Source: Acidimicrobiaceae bacterium
Lineage (GTDB): Bacteria > Actinomycetota > Acidimicrobiia > Acidimicrobiales > UBA8190
Assembly: GCA_003131945.1 (NCBI GenBank)
Contig: PKWD01000120.1
Location: 237 to 10,065, forward strand
Direction: 5' to 3'
DNA: 9,829 nucleotides
A program made the translations under genes and the position numbers. Numbering within the stretch: the stretch's first letter is position 1; the number at the start of each line of letters is the position of its first letter. Below, one piece after another: positions 1 through 6,515 of this stretch. The notes under the pieces were generated by a model. The model ran no database searches, was not told the DNA's origin, and was given only the letters and a program-made list of their open reading frames with translations.

Positions 1-187
1 TCGCCTGAGCGGTCATCCGGCGCGGATAGTCAATGCGGGCTGCGAACTCGGTGAGCGCTCGCTGAGCAGCCCGGCGCGTACCCTTCGTCGTGGCGCTCCT
101 CCACTGCCGTTTGCCGGTTTCGGGATCGTTCCCGGCATAGACCCGCAACTCCCAGCTGTCGCCCCTTTTGCGCATTGATCCTGGCAT
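1..187 (-). CDS. Tyrosine (phage-type) integrase, N-terminal fragment cut by window edge
   Basis: Reading leftward from ATG at 187 gives 62 codons that run off the window edge, beginning MPGSMRKRGDSWELRVYAG. The pattern of a short basic start, a 'RGDSWELRVYAG' beta strand, 'DPETGKR' turn, 'RSATTKGTRRAAQRAL' and then a helix is the arm-type DNA-binding domain at the N-terminus of tyrosine recombinases from prophages and integrative elements, common in Actinobacteria. These enzymes recombine attP with attB through a C-terminal catalytic domain, which lies outside the window, so completeness and activity cannot be judged. Two starts are possible: ATG at 187, preceded by a purine-rich GGAGAGGGG, or ATG at 175, preceded by AGGA. 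No tRNA or obvious att core is visible in the adjacent 250 bases. The family call is strong for this domain, but the element type is unknown. Confidence 0.8.
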   Translation of the reverse strand, partial: MPGSMRKRGDSWELRVYAGNDPETGKRQWRSATTKGTRRAAQRALTEFAARIDYPRRMTAQA

Positions 188-437
188 GGCCCCTCTCCGT
201 TTCGCTCACCCGAGCCTCGACGTGCTCGGACGGATCAAGCGTTGCCTGCCGTACCGGATTCGCGCCAGGATGGGCAAGGAGCCGAGGGGGGTTTGTGGCG
301 AACCGGAAACCCTTGGCTGAGGATGGTCCGAAATCGAGCAGATCGACATCCCTGACGCTGTGGATGTCTTAGGGACGTGGCAAAGGAACGCTGATGCTGC
401 TTTGTCCTGGCTCAGCGCCCACGGCCAGGGTTACGGC
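188..437. other. Intergenic region between integrase start and DUF885 gene end
   Basis: These 250 bases separate the DUF885 stop from the integrase start, both on the minus strand. I see no tRNA, no convincing terminator and no supported gene. A weak stem (CGCTGA at 389-394 pairing with TCAGCG at 412-417) has a 17-base loop and no T-run. Any promoter for the integrase should lie in the part nearest 187, but I cannot identify clear -35 and -10 boxes. Confidence 0.4.
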
Positions 438-2102
438 TTAACGTTCGCTTCTCGCCATCCAGTAGCGGATCTTCTCCTCGAGTACTGGCATCGGTAACGA
501 GCCGCTGTCAAGCACGGCGCCGTGGAAGTCCGGAAGGGCAAAGCCACCACCCGAGGCGCGACGCGCCTCGTCGCGCAGGCGGAGGATCTCGAGTTTGCCG
601 GTCAGATAGGCGAGCGCCTGGCCTGGCAAAATGATGTACCGGTCGACCTCGTTGGCGAGGAATGCGACCGGCATCGGTACGTGGGCGACGTAGAAGTCGA
701 CTGCCTTCTGGCGGTTCCAGCCGAGGGCGTGCAGCCCCGTGTCGATGACAAGCCGAGCCGCCCGCATGAGGGAGGCCGCCAGTGCTCCGAGGGCGCCCTC
801 GGTGCCGCTGTAGAGGCCGATCTCCTCGGCCAGCTGTTCGGCGTACAGCCCCCATCCTTCGGAAAAAACCGTGACCGAGCGCTGGCGCTGCAGGGCGGGC
901 AGGTCGGTGAGCAGTTGGATGCGCGAGAGCTGAAGGTGGTGGCCGGGCACCGCCTCATGAAAGGCGACCACTTCAAGGTCCCAGCCGGTGCCGGCCGTCG
1001 GGCGTTCGGTGTTGAACCAGAAGGTGCCAGGGCGGGAACCGTCGAGCCGGGGTGGAGTGTAGTGCGGCGCCATTCCGCTCGACGCCACAACCTGTGGCAT
1101 CGGGGTCACGGCACAAGCAGGTGGGAGAGGTTCAGGAAAGACCTCCTTCGCACGGGCCTCGGCCCGACGGATGGCGGCGGAGGCGGTCTCGATCGCCTGG
1201 GCGGCGCTTTGTCTCATGGATGAGGCCCGGAGCGCCTCGTGCACCGCGGCGAGGCCCGATAGACCGATCTCTCGGCCGAGCTCGATCGCCCGCGCCTCCA
1301 GTTCGGCGATCTGGTCGAGCCCGGTCTGGTGGAGTTGTGCCGCCGTGCGAGGAAGCGTCGTGTGCGACCAGATGGCACGTGCGTAGTCGGCATCGCCTTC
1401 GGGGAGGTGGGTGAGCCCCGGCTCGCTCGCGCTGCGGGCGCTCGGGAGGACCTCTCTCAACAGATCCACCCAACGACCGATGGCGGGCTTCACGACGTCA
1501 CGGGCGATTCTGTCCCTCTCCCCCTGCCACTCCGTAGTCCCGTCCCAGTCTTCGGGAGGTATCGGCGCCGTGAGCGCAGCCGGCACGTCGGCCGAGAGGG
1601 CGGATTCGGCCCAGGCGATCGCCTGCTCCACGAGTGGGGCGACGGGGAGCCGTCCCTTCTCGACCCCCGTGCGCAGGCGTTCGGAGACCTGGTCGATCCA
1701 ACGGCCGCTCTTGTGCAACCGCTCGAGGTAATCTCCGGCCGCCTCGGCGTCGGCGATGACGCTTCGCGCTGCTACGGCGAGCAGCCATGCGGGGCCGCTG
1801 AATGGCATGGGTGTGACGGTGTGCTCGACTGCTTTCGAGTCGACCATAGCGATCTCCTGCTCGGCCTCGATGACAAGGCAGCTGAGCGTGATCCTGTCGG
1901 CTTCGCTCATTCTCGAGGTGTCGACGGCGTTCGCTTCTCCGAGCAGCTCTTCGACACGATCCCGCCACGCGGCTTCCCCTGCCTCACTGGCGTCGGGTAC
2001 TCGGTCGTCGTAACCGGGGATGCCGTAGTTACTGGCGTCGAACGGGTGCATCTCAAGCCAGTCCGAATGGAAGCGGTCGGCGAGCTCTCTTGGAGAAGTC
2101 AT
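438..2102 (-). CDS. DUF885-family protein (predicted zinc metallopeptidase-like, 554 aa)
   Basis: This 554-residue protein belongs to the DUF885 family, typically 500-600 residues, whose members carry a gluzincin-like zinc motif. The motif is visible as FHEAVPGHHLQL at residues 381-392, in which H382, E383 and H388 or H389 are the likely zinc-site residues. SEGWGLYAEQL follows at residues 414-424, and E415 is the probable further ligand. The rest is mostly helical, and the N-terminus (ELADRFHSDWLEMHPFDAS) resembles the usual family start. There is no signal peptide or membrane segment, so it is probably cytoplasmic. Substrates for most members are unknown; peptidase activity is inferred from the motif. 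The ATG at 2102 has no clear Shine-Dalgarno sequence upstream, so translation may be leaderless or weakly initiated. The gene looks intact and unlinked to the anion-transport genes further right. Confidence 0.88.
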   Translation of the reverse strand: MTSPRELADRFHSDWLEMHPFDASNYGIPGYDDRVPDASEAGEAAWRDRVEELLGEANAVDTSRMSEADRITLSCLVIEAEQEIAMVDSKAVEHTVTPMPFSGPAWLLAVAARSVIADAEAAGDYLERLHKSGRWIDQVSERLRTGVEKGRLPVAPLVEQAIAWAESALSADVPAALTAPIPPEDWDGTTEWQGERDRIARDVVKPAIGRWVDLLREVLPSARSASEPGLTHLPEGDADYARAIWSHTTLPRTAAQLHQTGLDQIAELEARAIELGREIGLSGLAAVHEALRASSMRQSAAQAIETASAAIRRAEARAKEVFPEPLPPACAVTPMPQVVASSGMAPHYTPPRLDGSRPGTFWFNTERPTAGTGWDLEVVAFHEAVPGHHLQLSRIQLLTDLPALQRQRSVTVFSEGWGLYAEQLAEEIGLYSGTEGALGALAASLMRAARLVIDTGLHALGWNRQKAVDFYVAHVPMPVAFLANEVDRYIILPGQALAYLTGKLEILRLRDEARRASGGGFALPDFHGAVLDSGSLPMPVLEEKIRYWMARSER

Positions 2103-2188
2103 GACTGACAGTTTGCCGGACCGGCCTGATCATTGCTGGGCCCCGCCTGCGCCGCTTCAGTAGCACAAACCACGACCGCGCGACCGGG

Positions 2189-2400
2189 ATTCGGTATGGC
2201 TCTGAGCTCCACTCTTGCTTCGGTGAGGATGGCCAGCGTTAGGTCTTCGATGTCTGGGACAGCCAGGAGGCGTTCGATGAATTCCTAACGTATCTCGGGC
2301 CGGTTATGGAGGGACTAGGCATCGAGCTGGCGCAGCAGCCCAGCATCATGCCGGTTGTGGATCTAGTCCAGCATAGCGGCAAAGCACCTAAGGACCACGA
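2189..2400 (+). pseudogene. Remnant of a small antibiotic-biosynthesis-monooxygenase-like (dimeric alpha-beta barrel) protein
   Basis: Frame +2 from about 2189 reads IRYGSELHSCFGEDGQR, then TAG at 2240-2242, then VFDVWDSQEAFDEFLTYLGP, then VMEGLGIELAQQPSIMPVVD and LVQHSG. The order of 'G..H.CFG-DG-(stop)-VFDVW-S-EAF-EF', a helix, 'G', then 'P.I.PV..LVQ' matches the second half of small (about 100 aa) single-domain ABM-like proteins frequent in Actinobacteria, in which 'W' or 'R' plus 'V.D.W.S.E.F..F' is a recurring core. The stop falls where the family usually has a residue joining DG-R to VFDVW. No matching N-terminal half or start codon is visible, so the gene is both truncated and interrupted. 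The first intact methionine (2306) lies inside the last helix. The family call is by pattern only; the decay is seen directly. Confidence 0.55.
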
Positions 2401-2426
2401 ATTCGGGCACAACGAATTCGGGCGTT
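2397..2426. repeat. Two-copy 15-base tandem repeat
   Basis: ACGAATTCGGGC occurs at 2397-2408 and again at 2412-2423, so a 15-base unit is present twice in a row with the last three bases differing (ACA, then GTT). It sits just past the end of the monooxygenase-like remnant. A simple local duplication is the likeliest origin. Confidence 0.8.
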
Positions 2427-2469
2427 ATGTATGCCGGTGTTGCACTGGTCCCTTCTCGCCGTCGGTGAC

Positions 2470-2498
2470 CGCTGACGTCGTATGGTGCGGCGTCAGCG
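2470..2498. repeat. Strong inverted repeat, possible terminator without T-run
   Basis: CGCTGACG at 2470-2477 is the exact reverse complement of CGTCAGCG at 2491-2498. On the plus-strand RNA the stem can continue inward through a G-U pair and two C-G/G-C pairs, leaving a very short loop around 2482-2486. It lies about 80 bases past the stop of the DUF4118 gene and about 70 bases after the monooxygenase-like remnant, so it could end either transcript. No T-run follows on either strand, so a canonical intrinsic terminator is not shown. Confidence 0.45.
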
Positions 2499-2577
2499 AT
2501 CCCAAGCGGATCGCGGTCGGCGCCGGGCACTCTCGTACTCCACGGTGCAGCAGGTGCACCCACATCGGCTCACGCCT

Positions 2578-3330
2578 CTACGCTCCAATGGCGTGGCGGG
2601 CGGCAAGGGCGGCACCGACCTGGTCTGCGAGAGCAGAGGCCACAATCCTGCGCTCACGCGAGATCGGATGTCCGGGTGTCGGCACCATCACGAAGCGCCC
2701 GTAGAACCGCCCCTGGTACTTAATGGGAAGTTCGACCTCGCTTCCGGGAAGGCCCATCTTGTCCACCCCCCAGCGCATCCCGCCTAGAAAGACGTCTCCG
2801 TTTTGCCTCAGTTGAGTGACGTTCTTGTCTGATCCGGCCGGGTCAAAGCGGCAATCGCGTAGAAACAGGAGATCGATCAGTTGGGCGGCGACCTGCATGA
2901 CGACGAACTGCCCCGATTCTCCTGTCGCCACCGCCGCGGCGGCGGAATGGATGCGAGCGACGAAGTTCGCCTCCTCGTTCGCCATCATGCGGTGCCTACG
3001 GCTGCGTGCGGCGATCTCCGTGACCGCCACGCCCACCATCAGCAGCAGCACCGTGGTCTCGATGTCGGTGCGGCCATTGATGGTGAGCCGCTCATAGGGC
3101 CTGGTTAGGAAGAAGTCGAACCACACCGCCGTCGAGACAGCGGCAACGAGACCAGCAGGACGATGGCCGTTTGCCGCCACGCCGACGATCACCACCACCA
3201 GCACCAGAGCGGCGTCCGTGTTCGGAAAGCTGGACCGGAACGGAACGAGAACGGCCGAGACGGCATAGGGCAATACCAAGCCGGCAAGGACGATGACTTT
3301 GTCGTGGCGAAGCCGCCTCAGGAGCGCCAT
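2578..3330 (-). CDS. DUF4118 membrane protein with C-terminal GAF-like domain, no kinase (250 aa)
   Basis: Residues 12-108 hold about four membrane segments with the DUF4118 signature WFDFFLTRPYERLTI at about 70-84. This is the membrane module of KdpD-type sensor kinases. A basic cytoplasmic helix (RSRRHRMMANEEANFVARIH, about 109-128) follows. Residues about 129-246 then look like a GAF-type sensor fold: AAQLIDLLFLRDCRFD, ELPIKYQGRFYGRFVMVP, and a closing helix RRIVASALADQVGAALAARH. The protein stops there, with no His phospho-acceptor or ATPase domain, so it cannot itself be a histidine kinase. Short DUF4118-GAF proteins of this type occur in Actinobacteria, and their role is not established. 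The gene lies 217 bases downstream of the CLC gene on the same strand and could be co-expressed. An AGGAGGG motif abuts the ATG at 3330, unusually close; a CTG nine bases downstream of the ATG would give better spacing, but ATG is retained. Confidence 0.8.
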   Translation of the reverse strand: MALLRRLRHDKVIVLAGLVLPYAVSAVLVPFRSSFPNTDAALVLVVVIVGVAANGHRPAGLVAAVSTAVWFDFFLTRPYERLTINGRTDIETTVLLLMVGVAVTEIAARSRRHRMMANEEANFVARIHSAAAAVATGESGQFVVMQVAAQLIDLLFLRDCRFDPAGSDKNVTQLRQNGDVFLGGMRWGVDKMGLPGSEVELPIKYQGRFYGRFVMVPTPGHPISRERRIVASALADQVGAALAARHAIGA

Positions 3331-3338
3331 CCCTCCTG
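3331..3338 (-). promoter_or_regulatory. Ribosome binding site abutting the DUF4118 gene start
   Basis: Read on the minus strand, CAGGAGGG directly precedes ATG with no spacer. Normal spacing is about 5-9 bases. Either initiation is inefficient, or it uses the CTG nine bases into the called gene (same frame, residue 4). Confidence 0.45.
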
Positions 3339-3486
3339 TCTTACCGCTCGCAACGCCCGCCCGTCAATGGTCCGCGGGCCTCGCTCGAGGTCCTCTCTGA
3401 CCACAGCGATCACCCGGTTCCAAACCGCAAATGTCTGACACAGCGGTATCTCGGCTTACCGACGTGAATCCGACCGACATCTCGTG

Positions 3487-3505
3487 TGCCAGGACGGTCC
3501 TGGCA
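3487..3505. repeat. 19-base perfect palindrome between CLC and DUF4118 genes
   Basis: TGCCAGGACGGTCCTGGCA is two 9-base perfect inverted arms around a single central G. It lies about 45 bases past the stop of the CLC gene and about 155 bases before the DUF4118 gene start. No T-run follows on the minus strand, so it is not a textbook intrinsic terminator. It could instead be a protein-binding operator for the downstream gene or a mRNA 3'-end stabilising hairpin. Its sequence does not match the palindrome on the MarR promoter. Confidence 0.5.
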
Positions 3506-3547
3506 ACCTCCTTAGCCGGGCTGACGCGACGGTCTGATCGACATTAC

Positions 3548-5602
3548 TCAAGCCATTTCGTCGCCATCGATTCGGTGACGCAATGCTTCGACTTCGTCTG
3601 GTCGGGCCAGCGCGCTCACGCGATCACCCGGCTCGAATGTGGTATCGCCATCGGCGAAGATGAGCGCCCCCTGGCGTTCGACTGTCACGATCATCGTCCC
3701 GGCCGGAAGCGCGGCGTCGCGAATGGCCATGTGGGCCGCTCCGGCGCTCGCGTTTACGCACAGCTCGACGGGCACGGCATTGCCGGCGATCCTCGAAAGG
3801 CGCTCGGTGTTCACGGTCAGGGCGCGCCGGTATCCGGCGATCAAGCGACTGGCGGTGACGATCCCCACGGCCCGCTCACTTGAGTCGGTCACGGTCACCC
3901 ACGACTCGGTGGTCGTGCCCAGCGCCTCCAGCGCGACGTCGAGTGCCGCACTCGCTTGCACACTCGGAGCGGTGACGTCGGCCAGTCGTCCGAGCGCTAA
4001 ATCCGGCTCGGTCGATGTCGCCTCTCGGACAGCTCCGACGGTCGCTGTTCCGAGGAAGACGCCCTGGGAGTCGACGACCGGTGCGCCGGGGATTTCGGCA
4101 TTGAGGAGCTCGGCCAGGCCATCGGTGGCCGGTCTCTCGGCGTGCAGAACGACCCGCAGCGGGGCCATGACCTCCGAGATGGCCACGTTGGCGAGCAACG
4201 GAAGCCCCAGTTGCAGGCGATGTGCGGGGGAGTCGTTGCGGGTCCGAGGCTGGCTGCGGTAGATGGTGGCATCGCTGCGCCGGACGATGAGGGTGGCGAT
4301 CCCCACGGCGATCATGGCCGGCGCCACCACCTCCAGGGATCCGGTCATCTCGGCCACCATCAAGATGACAGCGATAGGAGCCCGGGAGATGCTCCCGAAG
4401 CAGGCCATCATGCCCACGATCACGAAGGTGGCGGGGTCGTGGGGTATGCCGGGAGCGAAGGGTTCGAGCAGGCGCCAGACCCCGGCCCCGAGGAATCCCC
4501 CGATGACGAGGCCGGGGCCGAAAATTCCTCCCGAGCCCCCCGAGCCGATGGACAGCCCGGTGGCCAGGATCCGGGCGAACGGAAGCAGAAGCACGATGAC
4601 GAGCGACATATGGAGAAGGCTCGAGCGTCCGAGAGTCACCTGGACCCACCCGTAGCCGGTGCCGAGGACCTCGGGGATGGCCAGGGCCAAAGTGCCGACG
4701 AGCAGGCCGCCGAGAGCCGGCTTTACATAGCGGTTGACGGGCAAACGCTCAAAGAGGCCGGCGATGCCGTAGAAGCTCCGGGCGTAGAGGAGACCCACGA
4801 AGCCGCACGCGATCCCTATGGCGGCGAACCACACGAGTTGAAGCGGGGCGAAGTGATAATTCCGGGCGTAGCCAAAGACCGGGGTGTACCCCTCGATGGC
4901 GCCGAACACCGCATAGGAGATGCCCGAAGCCACGATGGCGGGGAGAAGGGCCTCGACCTCGATGTCGTCGCGATAGATGATCTCGGCCGCCAGCACCGCC
5001 CCTCCGAGGGGGGCCTTGAAGATGGCACCGATGCCCGAGCCGATGCCCGTCGACACCGCTATTCGACCGTCGGCGGGCGACAGGTTGCAGATCCTGGCCA
5101 GGAACGACCCGAAGCCGGCGCTGATCTGGGCCGTGGGGCCCTCGCGCCCGCCTGATCCGCCCGATCCGATGGTGAGGGCCGAGGCCACCAGTTTCACGAG
5201 GACGACCCGGATGCGGATGCCCCTGGGGTTCTCGTGCACGGCGTGAATGGCGGCGTCGGTGCCATGGCCTTCGGCCTCGGGGGCGAAGCGGTAGACGAGG
5301 AATCCCGACAACAACCCCCCCAGGGCGACCACCAGCGGCAGAGCCCAGGGGCGGGAGAACCCCGAGGAGCCCATGCCACCTCCCTCGGCCACGGGGTTCG
5401 GGACGTTAAAGGCGGCCATCAGATGGAGAAAGAGACGGGTGGCGAGCTTCAATGCCTCGAAGAAGGCGACGGCGGCCAGGCCGGCGATTACGCCGATCAG
5501 AGCACCCAGGAGTGCCCACTTGCGCAAATACGAGGAGGTGGCCACGGCGTGGCCGGCCTTCGTCCGCAGCCCCCGCCACCGAGCTGATAAGGACGTGATC
5601 AC
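3548..5602 (-). CDS. CLC-family chloride/anion transporter with CBS pair and TrkA-C-like tail (684 aa)
   Basis: CLC proteins are dimeric inner-membrane anion channels or anion/proton exchangers. Residues about 27-450 form the membrane part. The anion-site motifs are GSGGSGGREGPTAQ at 146-159, with E154 as the gating glutamate, and GSGGSGGIFGP at 353-363. Y448 in ATIYRS is a candidate for the inner-gate tyrosine. FKAPLGGAVLAAEI at 195-208 keeps the first glutamate (E207), but the next position, the internal proton glutamate (E203) in E. coli CLC, is I208. Residues about 475-590 resemble a CBS pair (EVMAPLRVVLHAER; LGRLADVTAPSVQASAALDVALEAL), and about 610-678 resemble a TrkA-C domain (VELCVNASAGAAHMAIRDAA; FADGDTTFEPGDRVSALARP). 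Such tails usually bind nucleotides or other ligands to regulate transport. The GTG start overlaps the stop of the MarR gene as GTGA, so the two are translationally coupled. Transport mode (channel or exchanger) cannot be decided from sequence. Confidence 0.93.
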   Translation of the reverse strand: MITSLSARWRGLRTKAGHAVATSSYLRKWALLGALIGVIAGLAAVAFFEALKLATRLFLHLMAAFNVPNPVAEGGGMGSSGFSRPWALPLVVALGGLLSGFLVYRFAPEAEGHGTDAAIHAVHENPRGIRIRVVLVKLVASALTIGSGGSGGREGPTAQISAGFGSFLARICNLSPADGRIAVSTGIGSGIGAIFKAPLGGAVLAAEIIYRDDIEVEALLPAIVASGISYAVFGAIEGYTPVFGYARNYHFAPLQLVWFAAIGIACGFVGLLYARSFYGIAGLFERLPVNRYVKPALGGLLVGTLALAIPEVLGTGYGWVQVTLGRSSLLHMSLVIVLLLPFARILATGLSIGSGGSGGIFGPGLVIGGFLGAGVWRLLEPFAPGIPHDPATFVIVGMMACFGSISRAPIAVILMVAEMTGSLEVVAPAMIAVGIATLIVRRSDATIYRSQPRTRNDSPAHRLQLGLPLLANVAISEVMAPLRVVLHAERPATDGLAELLNAEIPGAPVVDSQGVFLGTATVGAVREATSTEPDLALGRLADVTAPSVQASAALDVALEALGTTTESWVTVTDSSERAVGIVTASRLIAGYRRALTVNTERLSRIAGNAVPVELCVNASAGAAHMAIRDAALPAGTMIVTVERQGALIFADGDTTFEPGDRVSALARPDEVEALRHRIDGDEMA

Positions 5603-6096
5603 AGCTCCCAGCTACGTTGCCAACCGTCCTCGGGAACCTCACCGGCGGCCGCACCGAATGTGGTGAAGGCTCGCACCAGAGCGCTGTGCTCGCCTGGGTC
5701 CACGGCCTCCAGGATGCGCCCGATCTCCCGACGCCGCTGGCGGGTGACACGGTCGACCAGGTGACGGCCTGCGGCGCTCAGGTCCAACAGCACGACACGC
5801 CGATCGACGACATCGCGCCGCCGGGTGATGAGGCGCTTGCGCACGAGACGATCGCACATCCTGGTGGCGGTCGACGGATCCACACCGAGGGCCTGGGCCA
5901 GATCGACGGGTCGCTGCGCACCTCGGGAGCCGAGGACCACGAGCGCCCGGTACTGGGGCAGGGAGACCTCCGACTCGTGCTCGGCCAGGGACCGGGCGGC
6001 CACGGCCACAAGGACTCTGCTGGCGGTGAGGACGGCATCGGCCAGCTGGTCCGACTGCGTTTTCGATCGGACCCCGGGGCGGGTAGCGGTAGCCAT
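5599..6096 (-). CDS. MarR-family transcriptional regulator (165 aa)
   Basis: MarR regulators are dimeric winged-helix proteins that usually repress their own promoter and neighbours and release DNA when bound by a small ligand. Here the helices at about residues 16-60 (QLADAVLTASRVLVAVAARS; SLPQYRALVVLGSRG) lead into a helix-turn-helix (PVDLAQALGVDPSTATRMCD, about 63-82). The wing RRRDVVDRRVVLLDLSAAG at about 92-110 contains the characteristic DRR turn. Length is typical. Its stop overlaps the GTG start of the CLC gene, so the regulator and transporter form one unit. ATG at 6096 has no Shine-Dalgarno sequence but lies 7 bases after a TACAAT -10 box, suggesting a leaderless mRNA. The perfect palindrome over that box is the likely autoregulatory operator. 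The inducing ligand is unknown; anion or acid stress is only a guess from context. Confidence 0.9.
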   Translation of the reverse strand: MATATRPGVRSKTQSDQLADAVLTASRVLVAVAARSLAEHESEVSLPQYRALVVLGSRGAQRPVDLAQALGVDPSTATRMCDRLVRKRLITRRRDVVDRRVVLLDLSAAGRHLVDRVTRQRRREIGRILEAVDPGEHSALVRAFTTFGAAAGEVPEDGWQRSWEL

Positions 6097-6101
6097 ACAG
6101 T

Positions 6102-6119
6102 CATTGTAGCTCTACAATG
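6102..6119. promoter_or_regulatory. 18-base perfect palindrome, probable MarR operator
   Basis: CATTGTAGCTCTACAATG has 8-base arms (CATTGTAG and CTACAATG) around CT, a size and symmetry typical of MarR operators. It begins 6 bases upstream of the MarR start and covers the TACAAT box of that gene. Because it is symmetric, it also offers a TACAAT facing right at 6113-6118, so it could control the plus-strand ORFs from 6193 too. The symmetry is seen directly; binding by this MarR is inferred from position. Confidence 0.75.
6103..6108 (-). promoter_or_regulatory. -10 box of the MarR-CLC unit, probably leaderless
   Basis: On the minus strand TACAAT (one mismatch from TATAAT) ends 6 bases before the MarR ATG, which would put the transcription start on or next to the A of the start codon. 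No good -35 box is seen 17 bases upstream (GCTCTC at 6131-6126), so an activator or an alternative sigma factor is possible. Confidence 0.5.
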
Positions 6120-6192
6120 TTCTCGGAGAGCCCATCCCAGATCCGGGCGCTGTCACCTGGTGGACCTCGTGTGATGAGTCGAGCGAAAGGTC

Positions 6193-6498
6193 TTGGTTGT
6201 CGTGGTCTTGGTGTCGCCGACATTTCATCCCGATGCAGATTCGGTCGAACTACACCGCCATAAAGACGGATGGTCGCTATCGTTCGTCCGTCCCCATGGA
6301 CGGGAGCATCAGCTCTTCACCAAGAATGAGGTTGGCGAGGATATCGGCGAGCGTGCCGTCAAGAACGAAGGCAACGTCGTCTGGTACGTACAGTCATGTT
6401 TGAGGGCGGCAGGCTATAGGAGCATCAGCCGCCGACCTATAGATCTTTCTGGTGAGGTCGTTGCTGTCTGGGATCTGACTCCAGTAGTAGCGGCGTAG
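6193..6498 (+). CDS. Hypothetical small protein (about 100 aa)
   Basis: I do not recognise this protein. The frame is open from just after TGA at 6175-6177 to TAG at 6496-6498, in a stretch visibly less GC-rich than its neighbours. It reads like coding sequence with mixed charge: ELHRHKDGWSLSFVRPHG, then REHQLFTKNEVGEDIGERAV, NEGNVVWYVQSCLRAAGYR and EVVAVWDLTPVVAA. No membrane segment or signal peptide is seen. The start is uncertain: TTG at 6193 has GAAAGG only 2 bases upstream, while GTG at 6202 lies about 11 bases after the same motif. It is divergent from the MarR gene and 74 bases from its palindrome, so shared control is possible. It may pair with the ORF that starts 17 bases after its stop. 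Confidence 0.5.
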   Translation: MVVVVLVSPTFHPDADSVELHRHKDGWSLSFVRPHGREHQLFTKNEVGEDIGERAVKNEGNVVWYVQSCLRAAGYRSISRRPIDLSGEVVAVWDLTPVVAA

Positions 6499-6515
6499 GA
6501 GCGACTGAGTCTCGC

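Larger units (their letters stand above)
2103..2577. other. 475-base gap with decayed coding and repeats
   Basis: This gap lies between the start of the DUF885 gene (reading left) and the end of the DUF4118 gene. It contains the remnant monooxygenase-like frame at about 2189-2400, a 15-base tandem duplication at 2397-2426 and a strong inverted repeat at 2470-2498. The longer open frames crossing it, such as the continuation of the remnant to 2704 and a minus-strand frame at 2363-2563, show no family resemblance past the remnant and are not called. The DUF885 promoter should lie at about 2103-2180, but no convincing box pair was found. Confidence 0.5.

Noticed and set aside
310..498. Plus-strand open stretch reading DIPDAVDVLGTWQRNADAAL onward
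   Set aside because: It has only a GTG start, overlaps the DUF885 C-terminus antisense, and has no family resemblance.
1329..2108. 259-aa plus-strand open frame, and 233-aa frame at 522-1223
   Set aside because: Both are antisense to the intact DUF885 gene, which carries clear HEAVPGHH and EGWGLY motifs.
2306..2704. 132-aa plus-strand ORF as an intact gene
   Set aside because: Its first 30 or so residues are the tail of the ABM-like remnant. The rest is Cys/Arg-rich, overlaps the DUF4118 gene antisense, and lacks any domain.
4142..5155. 337-aa plus-strand open frame
   Set aside because: It lies entirely antisense to the CLC gene, with the same acidic, low-complexity shadow composition.
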